From Bacteroidota bacterium (GTDB lineage: Bacteria; Bacteroidota; Ignavibacteria; UBA10030; UBA6906): DNA of 6,152 nucleotides. Positions 1 to 5,141 of the stretch are shown piece by piece. Each line of letters starts with the position of its first letter. Within the stretch, counting starts at the first letter, position 1. The notes under the pieces are model-generated. The model made no database searches. It had not been told where the DNA came from and was given only the letters and a program-made list of their open reading frames with translations. Position numbers and translations under genes: made by a program. Location: assembly GCA_017860555.1 (NCBI GenBank), contig JAGDMJ010000217.1, positions 1-6,152 on the forward strand, given 5' to 3'.

Positions 1-1
1 G

Positions 2-1183
2 ATCACTGCTGATGCCCCGAATGATCGCGCCAAATTACGCCGGATCTTCGAGTGGGTTCAGCAACAGGTGCGTTATATGGCTGTGGAGATCGGGATCGGC
101 GGATACCAGCCGCACGGGGCCGAAGATGTCTGCACGAAGCTGTACGGTGACTGCAAAGACATGAGCACGCTGCTCTGCTCAATGGGGCATGAAGCTGGCA
201 TCGACATCAGACAAGCCCTGGTGAGTACCTGGCAGAACGGCAAGCCGGACACGACGCTGGCGACGCCATTGCAGTTCAATCATGCCATTGCGTACGCTCC
301 ATCGGTTGATGGGGGTATCTGGATGGATGCGACGGAGAAGTGGTGCCGCTTCGGGGAGCTTCCGTGGTTCGATCAGGGGTTGTCGGTTCTGTTGGTCGAC
401 AAGGAAGGGACGGGGCGGATCGTTACCACTCCGCGGACCAATGCCGGTGAGAACCTCGCCAGAGAGATCTGGGATGTCAGGCTGGATAGTACCGGCGGGG
501 CCCTTGTGCGGGGTGAGACAAGCTTTACGGGCCTTCGGGCCATCGAAGAGCGAAATGACATCAGCGATCTCAATGCGACCGATCGCCGGCGCTGGATGGA
601 AAACTATCTGGCCCGTCGGTGCCCGGGAGCGTTGCTCGATTCGGTCCACGTCGAAGGATTGCATCCGGTTGGTGAGACTCTGCGGATGCAGTACGTGTTC
701 CGGACTTCCATGTTTGCCGTCCGAGGGGGTTCCGGTCTGGTGATGCATCCCGGAAGGATCTCCGCATCGGGACTTTCCGAGTATTTCCGCTCGCCATCGC
801 GAGCTTTCCCTGTACGGTTCCGCTTCGGCACCCGCGAAGAACTGGCTCTCACCGTGCATTTGCCGCAAGGTTGGGGTGTGGGTGCCCCGGAATTGGCCGA
901 CTCACTGAAATCGGAATTCGGAGCCGCCTATTGGACCTGTCGAACCGAGGGTCCGGTCCTGAGGTGGCACTCAGGTCACACCTTCACGGGTGACGAAATC
1001 CCCTCGGCCCGGTACGTGCAGTTCCAGGCGTTCCTGGATGCCATGCAATACCGGGATATGAAAGGGATCGCGGTGGAAAGAAGAAGAGAAGACCCCGGAG
1101 AGAAGGCGAACGAAGATATTCAGAAAAAGGTGAAGAGAGGGGATCCGAGAGGGGACTTCCTGGTGGAGGATGAGCCTCACTGA
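2..1183 (+). CDS. Transglutaminase-like (DUF3857/DUF3858-type) protein, 5' partial
   Basis: The frame is open from base 2, so the start lies upstream and 393 codons are visible. The internal ATG at 68 is not the start because transglutaminase-like sequence (IFEWVQQQVRYMAVEIG) already runs before it. The papain-like triad is recognisable: Cys in YGDCKDMS (bases 152-154), His in FNHAIAY (281-283) and Asp in WMDATE (326-328). After the core, a beta-rich part (about bases 680-1050) ending in ARYVQFQAFLDAM resembles the DUF3858-like C-terminal domain of bacterial proteins that place DUF3857 before a transglutaminase core. Here DUF3857 would lie upstream of the window. Such proteins are usually exported, but the N-terminus is missing, so location and substrate are unknown. 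The last roughly 40 residues are strongly charged (Arg, Lys, Glu, Asp). An intrinsic terminator overlaps the stop codon, so this gene probably ends its transcription unit. The family call is fairly sure; the biochemical role is not. Confidence 0.85.
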   Translation: MTADAPNDRAKLRRIFEWVQQQVRYMAVEIGIGGYQPHGAEDVCTKLYGDCKDMSTLLCSMGHEAGIDIRQALVSTWQNGKPDTTLATPLQFNHAIAYAPSVDGGIWMDATEKWCRFGELPWFDQGLSVLLVDKEGTGRIVTTPRTNAGENLAREIWDVRLDSTGGALVRGETSFTGLRAIEERNDISDLNATDRRRWMENYLARRCPGALLDSVHVEGLHPVGETLRMQYVFRTSMFAVRGGSGLVMHPGRISASGLSEYFRSPSRAFPVRFRFGTREELALTVHLPQGWGVGAPELADSLKSEFGAAYWTCRTEGPVLRWHSGHTFTGDEIPSARYVQFQAFLDAMQYRDMKGIAVERRREDPGEKANEDIQKKVKRGDPRGDFLVEDEPH

Positions 1184-1192
1184 GGCTTTTTT
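1173..1192 (+). terminator. Intrinsic terminator overlapping the stop codon of the transglutaminase-like gene
   Basis: AGCCTC and GAGGCT form a perfect 6-bp stem around an ACT loop (1173-1178 with 1182-1187), followed directly by five more T residues to 1192. The TGA stop (1181-1183) lies in the loop and 3' arm. Stem plus T-tract is the classical Rho-independent form. The very tight loop and short stem are the only weaknesses. Confidence 0.75.
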
Positions 1193-1199
1193 CCACTTC

Positions 1200-1227
1200 T
1201 TGATTGCCTGCCCGAAAAGCGATACAT
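1200..1227 (+). promoter_or_regulatory. Possible promoter for the yycJ-like gene
   Basis: TTGATT (1200-1205) and ATACAT (1222-1227) are separated by 16 bp and resemble sigma-70 -35 and -10 boxes. They sit just after the terminator of the preceding gene and just before the ATG at 1234. Transcription from here would begin at about the start codon itself, giving a leaderless or nearly leaderless message, which fits the absence of a Shine-Dalgarno sequence. The match is imperfect and made by eye. Confidence 0.25.
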
Positions 1228-1233
1228 TGCCAC

Positions 1234-2055
1234 ATGCCATTGCACGTTCGCGTTCTTGGCAGCTCAAGTTCCGGCAACTGCACGGTGGTGTGGGACGGGA
1301 CACATGCGCTGCTCGTTGACTGCGGGTTCAGCCCGCGCTACACCTTTCGAAACCTCAGAGTCCTTGGACTGGGACCGAGTAACCTCACAGGGGTCCTGAT
1401 CACCCATACCCACGGAGACCACTTCAACGAGGGAGTCCTGGGCTTTCTCGTAGAGTGGCGCGTTCCCATCTGTGCTCCAGAAAGCGTGGCTGCCGACCTG
1501 ATCAAACGTTCGCCGGCGGCCAGGACGGCTGCCAATGAAGGCCTCCTAAGGACCTTCTGCGATGGCTCTCTTGAAATCGCCTGGTTTGATGTTGGCTGTT
1601 TCGAGGTCCCTCACGACTCGCCCGGGGGGTGCTATGGATACGCGATTGCACACGTGGAGGGGCAGACCAGGCGCACAGTGTCTGTTGCCACAGACGTGGG
1701 ATTCACCGGAGAGCACCTCCGGGCCCGGTTCACTGACACAGATGCCATTGTCTTCGAGTCCAACCACGACCCGATGATGCTTGAAAACTCCGGACGGCCG
1801 GAATGGCTCAAGCAGCGGATCAGAAAGATCGGCCACCTGTCCAACCAGCAATGCGCAGGTTTTCTCGCGGACGTCTTTCATCATTCCACGCGTCCCCCCG
1901 CGGCGGTGGTGCTTGCACATATCAGCCAGACGTGCAATACCAACGCGCTTGCGCTCGAGTGCACCCACGGAGAACTCCACCGGAATGGATTCTCACGCAC
2001 CCTCGTGGTCGAAAGCTTCAGGATGACCGCCAACAAAGTCGTCACTGTGAAGTAA
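1234..2055 (+). CDS. yycJ: MBL-fold metallo-hydrolase, YycJ/WalJ family
   Basis: This 273-aa protein has the full YycJ/WalJ pattern. It begins with LGSSSSGNC (residues 8-16) and has the metal-binding THTHGDH (His58, His60, Asp62, His63). His127 lies in PHDSPGGCYGY and Asp154 in ATDVGF. The family-typical ESNHD is at 175-179, GHLSN at 200-204, and a late metal-ligand candidate is His229 in LAHISQT. Length is normal for the family. The ATG at 1234 is chosen because the conserved first strand follows at once; an in-frame TTG at 1204 would add ten residues unlike the family. No Shine-Dalgarno site is visible. Bacillus homologues sit in the walK operon and have been linked to cell-wall control and to a nuclease role in DNA repair; which applies here cannot be read from sequence. 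It is followed after 88 bp by another MBL enzyme of a different subfamily, so the pair is not a simple recent duplication. Confidence 0.88.
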   Translation: MPLHVRVLGSSSSGNCTVVWDGTHALLVDCGFSPRYTFRNLRVLGLGPSNLTGVLITHTHGDHFNEGVLGFLVEWRVPICAPESVAADLIKRSPAARTAANEGLLRTFCDGSLEIAWFDVGCFEVPHDSPGGCYGYAIAHVEGQTRRTVSVATDVGFTGEHLRARFTDTDAIVFESNHDPMMLENSGRPEWLKQRIRKIGHLSNQQCAGFLADVFHHSTRPPAAVVLAHISQTCNTNALALECTHGELHRNGFSRTLVVESFRMTANKVVTVK

Positions 2056-2073
2056 GAGAGAATCAAGACACGA

Positions 2074-2110
2074 GAACGGGAGGGAGAGAAGATCTCTCAC
2101 CTTCCCGTTC
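2074..2110 (+). promoter_or_regulatory. Strong RNA hairpin in the yycJ-rnz spacer
   Basis: GAACGGGA (2074-2081) pairs perfectly with TCCCGTTC (2103-2110). The stem continues with three pairs including one G-T (2082-2084 with 2100-2102), one A-A mismatch, and four more pairs (2086-2089 with 2095-2098) around a 5-nt loop. No T-tract follows, so it is not a canonical intrinsic terminator. It could stabilise the yycJ transcript end, act in a leader for rnz, or be a processing site. Confidence 0.6.
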
Positions 2111-2117
2111 CCCATTG

Positions 2118-2147
2118 ATGAACAGCCTGGGGCGGCTTTTTCCATGA
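2118..2147 (+). other. Nine-codon ORF overlapping the rnz start (possible leader peptide)
   Basis: ATG at 2118 opens a nine-residue frame (MNSLGRLFP) whose TGA stop at 2145-2147 overlaps the rnz ATG (2144) in an ATGA arrangement, as seen in translationally coupled genes. No Shine-Dalgarno site precedes its ATG, and a frame this short can arise by chance. It is listed because rnz itself lacks a visible ribosome binding site and might need coupling. Confidence 0.2.
2124..2141 (+). terminator. Weak terminator-like hairpin directly before rnz
   Basis: AGCC (2124-2127) pairs with GGCT (2134-2137) around a 6-nt loop, followed by TTTT to 2141, only 2 nt before the rnz ATG. A 4-bp stem is marginal. 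A competing stem, CCCCA (2110-2114) with TGGGG (2128-2132), cannot easily form at the same time, which would suit an attenuator. This may be the end of the yycJ unit or a control element for rnz. Confidence 0.3.
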
Positions 2148-3169
2148 GCATTGAATCTCACGTGCTGGGATTGCCCGGCCGCGACAATGCGCTCTTCGTC
2201 CGGCTGCATGCGGGGCAGTCCATACATCGTTTCCTCTTCGACTGCGGCCAGGGTTGTATCGACGCCCTGGGGCGTGCCGAGATCCAGAGTATCGATCATC
2301 TCCTGTTTTCCCATTTCCACATCGATCACATCAGCGGGTTCGATGCATTCTTCCGGGCCACCTACTCCAGGACCTCCCAGCCCAATGTCGTCTGGGGGCC
2401 GCCCGAGGCAACCGAGGTCATGCTTTCGCGCTTCCGGGGTTTCACATGGAATCTGCAAGAAGGCATGCAGGTTCACTGGCACATCCATGCCATTCACCAG
2501 CAAAGCATCGAGAGAGTATATGCCGACCTCGGCGACGGCTTCTTCCAGACGCATCCTAACAGAACGCTCCCGTTCCGTGGGATTCTCCTGGATGAGCCTG
2601 CGTTCACCATGGAGGCGATTCACCTCGATCATGGAATCCCCTCCATCGGCTATGTCCTGCGAGAGAAACCCCGACTGAACATTGACGCTGAGGAGCTGCA
2701 TGCGCTGGGACTTGAGCCGGGCCCATGGCTGCAGACTATCAAACACCTTCCCACGACGCACGAACCTTCCCTCGAGGTCAAGGGAAAAGCATACGACGCG
2801 AACGACCTGAGGAAGAGACTGCTTCGAGAGACACCGGGTGAGTCGATCGCGTACCTGACCGATTTTCTCATGACTGACGAGGTTCGGACGGACCTGGTCG
2901 CGCTCCTTTCCGGATGCGGCACGCTTGTCTGTGAGGGTACCTACCGGCACGACGACATATATCTGGCGGAGCGGAACTACCATCTTACATCCAAACAGGC
3001 GGCGGAGCTCGCTCGCGACGCCGCGGTGGAAACGCTTGTGCTCATCCATCCATCCGACCGGTACAAGGCTGAAGAGTGGCGAGCGCTGCTTCGCGAGGCG
3101 CAAGAGATCTTCCCGGCTGCTGCGTATCCGGAGCAGTGGAAGTTGATGCCCACGGAGGCGGGGGGGTAA
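2144..3169 (+). CDS. rnz: Ribonuclease Z (tRNase Z-like MBL-fold endonuclease)
   Basis: RNase Z removes the 3' trailer of tRNA precursors using two zinc ions. This 341-aa protein shows the family motifs in order: FDCGQG (residues 32-37), metal site SHFHIDH (His57, His59, Asp61, His62), HLDHGIPSIGY (160-170), LTDF with Asp240, CEGTY with Glu264, HLTSKQAAELA (His280), and IHPSDRY (His302), which matches the HFSxRY-type signature. LGLEPGPW (188-195) matches the base of the flexible arm that grips tRNA in bacterial RNase Z. It is slightly longer than the usual 300-320 residues and divergent, so a different MBL nuclease role remains possible. The ATG at 2144 is the first start in an otherwise open frame and the first motif follows at the expected distance. 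No Shine-Dalgarno site is visible. The EF-P-like gene follows after 30 bp, suggesting a shared transcript. Confidence 0.85.
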   Translation: MSIESHVLGLPGRDNALFVRLHAGQSIHRFLFDCGQGCIDALGRAEIQSIDHLLFSHFHIDHISGFDAFFRATYSRTSQPNVVWGPPEATEVMLSRFRGFTWNLQEGMQVHWHIHAIHQQSIERVYADLGDGFFQTHPNRTLPFRGILLDEPAFTMEAIHLDHGIPSIGYVLREKPRLNIDAEELHALGLEPGPWLQTIKHLPTTHEPSLEVKGKAYDANDLRKRLLRETPGESIAYLTDFLMTDEVRTDLVALLSGCGTLVCEGTYRHDDIYLAERNYHLTSKQAAELARDAAVETLVLIHPSDRYKAEEWRALLREAQEIFPAAAYPEQWKLMPTEAGG

Positions 3170-3186
3170 CCTGGTCTCACGTCACG

Positions 3187-3192
3187 AAGAGG
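3187..3192 (+). promoter_or_regulatory. Ribosome binding site of the EF-P-like gene
   Basis: AAGAGG lies 7 nt before ATG 3200, supporting that start over the in-frame TTG at 3194. The same hexamer at the same spacing precedes the SbcC-like gene. Confidence 0.65.
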
Positions 3193-3199
3193 CTTGCTT

Positions 3200-3772
3200 A
3201 TGATCTCTGTTGCGGACACAAAAGAGAGCATGACCATCCGGCTGGATGGAAAACTCTTCCGGGTGCTTGACGTCGTGCGCCATTCCGGGAGCGGCCAGAT
3301 GCACGGATTCATCGAGCTGAAACTCAAGGATCTTCACACGGGACACTGCTTCGACAGGCGTTTCAAGCAGGGAGACCGGGTAGAGGGGGTGGACCTCATC
3401 AAGCGGCCGATGGATTTCCTCTACTCTGACGCGGAGGGCTGTTACTTCATGGACCCCGCAACCTATGAACAGGTAAGGGTCCCCCATGAGGCCATGGGAA
3501 AGGTGGAGAAGTTCCTCAAAGAAGGAACACGGGTCTCTGTGGAATTGCTGGGTGAGGAAGCTGTCTCCATCCAGTTCCCGCGGGTCGTCGAGATGAAGAT
3601 CTCCAGTACGGGACCCGGAGTCCGGGACGGCTCCGACAGCACGATGAAGGAAGCCATTCTGGACAACGATATGGAAATCCTGGTACCGCAGTTCATACAG
3701 ACCGGGGATTGTATCCGCGTGGACACGGAGACGATGCATTACGTGGATCGGGTGACGACGAAGCGCATTTGA
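3200..3772 (+). CDS. efp: Elongation factor P family protein with non-canonical tip loop
   Basis: EF-P binds stalled ribosomes between the P and E sites and restarts peptide-bond formation at proline runs. This 190-aa product has family length and its three domains: an N-terminal KOW-like barrel (about residues 1-63, opening MISVADTKESMTI), a central OB domain (about 65-128, with MDFLYSDAEGCYFMD and ATYEQV), and the C-terminal OB domain (about 130-190, with GPGVRDG, ILVPQFI and a DCIRVDTE-HYVDRV end). The striking departure is the first-domain loop. Where EF-P usually reads PGKGGAF or similar, this protein reads HSGSGQMHGF (28-37), with no Lys or Arg at the tip and about one extra residue. 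The usual beta-lysyl, hydroxyl-lysine, aminopentanol or rhamnosyl modifications therefore look impossible at the standard place. It may be a paralogue working unmodified, or an EfpL/YeiP-like variant. The ATG at 3200 is set by AAGAGG 7 nt upstream and by the family N-terminus. Confidence 0.85.
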   Translation: MISVADTKESMTIRLDGKLFRVLDVVRHSGSGQMHGFIELKLKDLHTGHCFDRRFKQGDRVEGVDLIKRPMDFLYSDAEGCYFMDPATYEQVRVPHEAMGKVEKFLKEGTRVSVELLGEEAVSIQFPRVVEMKISSTGPGVRDGSDSTMKEAILDNDMEILVPQFIQTGDCIRVDTETMHYVDRVTTKRI

Positions 3773-3868
3773 ATGAACGGGGCACGTGGTCCAGGATCCG
3801 GTATCTGCCATGATATTCGTTCCCGACAGAGTGAAGGATCTTCCACACGATATCACCTCCCTTCAGAG

Positions 3869-3897
3869 TTTTGTAAATCTCTCCCTATTTTGTAAAT
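3869..3897 (+). repeat. Two exact copies of TTTTGTAAAT, 19 bp apart
   Basis: TTTTGTAAAT occurs at 3869-3878 and again at 3888-3897. The start-to-start distance is 19 bp, close to two helical turns, so both copies face nearly the same side of the DNA. This is the arrangement expected of a tandem protein-binding site. Confidence 0.6.
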
Positions 3898-3908
3898 TGA
3901 CAGTCAAT
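3896..3908. promoter_or_regulatory. Palindrome ATTGAC-A-GTCAAT, possible operator
   Basis: Two perfect 6-bp arms flank a single central base. The site overlaps the end of the second TTTTGTAAAT copy and the TTGACA hexamer, so a dimeric regulator bound here could block a promoter. No regulator is identified. Confidence 0.4.
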
Positions 3909-4007
3909 GACCTATCTGGGGTGCGGCACAGCAAGGCTGAAGTGCGGGCGGCATGCCGGAATCTCCTCTCTGAACCAGAGCGTCAATCAACAAGTTGCTA
4001 AGTCCAA

Positions 4008-5141
4008 ATGAAACCCCTTCGCATCGCTCATACTGCCGACAATCATATTGGGCTCCGATTCAACGGTCGGCCGTACACTGAGGATCTCAGGAAGAGGCTG
4101 GTCGAGGAGCGTTACCTGGCGGCGGAGCGAGTTGTTGAGACCGCCAACAGCCGGGGGGCCGATCTCCTTGTCATCGCCGGCGATCTGTTCGAGAATACCC
4201 GGGTGCCGGCAAAAGCGATCATTCGCACCGCAGAAATCCTCAATGGCTTCACAGGGGTGAACGTCATTGTCCTTCCCGGCAATCATGATTTCTATGAGCA
4301 GGGAAACGAAACTCTCTGGGGGCGGTTCTGCGATGCGATGAAGGAGAACTTCCTGGTTCTCTTGAGCAAACCTGAACCGGTGTCAGTCTTCATCGGCGAA
4401 GCCGAAGTAGCGTTCTACCCCGGGCCCTGCAGGTCCAAACATTCTCCAACGAACAGCATTGGATGGATCGAGGAAAAGCCCAAGAACCCCGATGCGATCA
4501 ACGTCGGAGTAGCCCACGGAAGCGTCTCCGGAGTGTCGCCGGACATGGACGAGAAGTACTATCCCATGACGCCGGAAAACCTCCGGAAGGCCGGTGTTGA
4601 CTTCTGGCTCCTCGGCCATACTCATCTGCGTTACCCCGGCGAACAGCGTGCGGAGGGTTCGCTCTTCTATATCCCTTCTACACACACCCCGGACGGGTTT
4701 GACTGTGACCATGAAGGATACATCTGGTGCCTGGATGTTCTCCCGGGGAAAAAGGTGGTGGCGGAGTCCATCAGGACCGGAGCTTTCAGGTTCTACGAGC
4801 GGAAGAGGAGTGTCGATTCCCTGGTCTCGATCGAGGACCTCAAGCGGGAAATCTCCATGCTGGAGCCGGGGACAACATTGCTGAAACTCGTCCTCGACGG
4901 CCGCCTGTCGGAGGAAGCCATCGACCACCTTCATGAAATCATCGGAGAAATCGGCCAACAGTTTTGTTACGCGGAAGTGTATCACGAGAATGTCGCCCTG
5001 AACATCAACCGGGAGTACATCGACGCGAACTTCTCGCGCGACTCGCTACCGCACCGGCTGCTGAGCGCCTTTGCCGAACAGCCGGAAGACAACCTGGTGC
5101 TCCAGCTGGCCCACGATATGATCAAAGAGGCGCGGCAATGA
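4008..5141 (+). CDS. sbcD: SbcD/Mre11-family DNA repair exonuclease (metallophosphoesterase)
   Basis: SbcD/Mre11 nucleases trim and open DNA ends and hairpins together with an SbcC/Rad50 ATPase. This 377-aa protein has the calcineurin-type metal motifs: TADNHIG (Asp11, His13), AGDLFEN (Asp59), PGNHDFY (Asn92, His93, Asp94), VAHGSV (His170) and LLGHTH (His204, His206). The second motif ends in Glu62, where SbcD proteins usually have Asp (GDxFD); this is a conservative change away from the main metal ligand. Past residue 210 comes a divergent capping and partner-binding region, with a helical C-terminus. Length is close to the roughly 400 aa of E. coli SbcD. The ATG at 4008 is chosen because the first motif follows within ten residues and an in-frame stop lies two codons upstream. 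No Shine-Dalgarno site is visible. The stop overlaps the SbcC-like start as ATGA, so the two are almost certainly cotranscribed and translationally coupled. YhaO-type nucleases are the main alternative. Confidence 0.9.
   Translation: MKPLRIAHTADNHIGLRFNGRPYTEDLRKRLVEERYLAAERVVETANSRGADLLVIAGDLFENTRVPAKAIIRTAEILNGFTGVNVIVLPGNHDFYEQGNETLWGRFCDAMKENFLVLLSKPEPVSVFIGEAEVAFYPGPCRSKHSPTNSIGWIEEKPKNPDAINVGVAHGSVSGVSPDMDEKYYPMTPENLRKAGVDFWLLGHTHLRYPGEQRAEGSLFYIPSTHTPDGFDCDHEGYIWCLDVLPGKKVVAESIRTGAFRFYERKRSVDSLVSIEDLKREISMLEPGTTLLKLVLDGRLSEEAIDHLHEIIGEIGQQFCYAEVYHENVALNINREYIDANFSRDSLPHRLLSAFAEQPEDNLVLQLAHDMIKEARQ

Larger units (their letters stand above)
3866..3910 (+). promoter_or_regulatory. AT-rich candidate control region for sbcD-sbcC
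   Basis: This patch is far more AT-rich than its surroundings and lies about 100 bp before sbcD. It includes TTGACA (3897-3902), a perfect -35 match, but no good -10 box at 16-18 bp downstream. It also holds a direct repeat and a palindrome. A promoter with bound regulator is the natural reading, but the promoter position cannot be fixed. Confidence 0.35.
3773..4007. other. Non-coding gap between the EF-P-like gene and sbcD
   Basis: These 235 bp hold no supported gene. A 71-codon GTG frame (3786-4001) has no recognisable similarity and stops two codons before sbcD. No convincing terminator for the EF-P-like gene is visible. The notable content is an AT-rich patch at about 3866-3910 with a direct repeat and a palindrome. 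The part nearest sbcD (3911-4007) shows nothing clear, not even a Shine-Dalgarno site. Confidence 0.6.

Noticed and set aside
179..868. 229-codon open frame on the - strand
   Set aside because: It is opposite the transglutaminase core, whose catalytic motifs prove the + strand is the coding one.
1204..1233. TTG start extending the yycJ-like protein by ten residues
   Set aside because: The extra residues do not look like the family, there is no ribosome binding site, and the conserved first strand begins right after ATG 1234.
1803..2147. 114-codon + strand frame bridging yycJ and rnz
   Set aside because: Most of it is an out-of-frame shadow of yycJ. Only its last nine codons are kept as a speculative leader ORF.
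2063..3103. 346-codon open frame on the - strand
   Set aside because: It lies almost wholly opposite rnz, its translation has no recognisable motif, and long antisense frames are expected opposite GC-rich genes.
3194..3199. TTG start adding two residues to the EF-P-like protein
   Set aside because: AAGAGG would be only 1 nt away from it, whereas ATG 3200 has ideal spacing and the family-like MIS opening.
3833..3843. GAAG-GAT-CTTC small inverted repeat, considered as terminator of the EF-P-like gene
   Set aside because: A 4-bp stem with no following T-tract is too weak to call.
3182..3856. 224-codon open frame on the - strand
   Set aside because: It is the antisense shadow of the EF-P-like gene, with no recognisable domain.
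3786..4001. 71-codon GTG frame upstream of sbcD and in its frame
   Set aside because: It has no Shine-Dalgarno site, motif or similarity, it covers the AT-rich repeat region, and it stops before the sbcD start. The sbcD N-terminus is complete without it.
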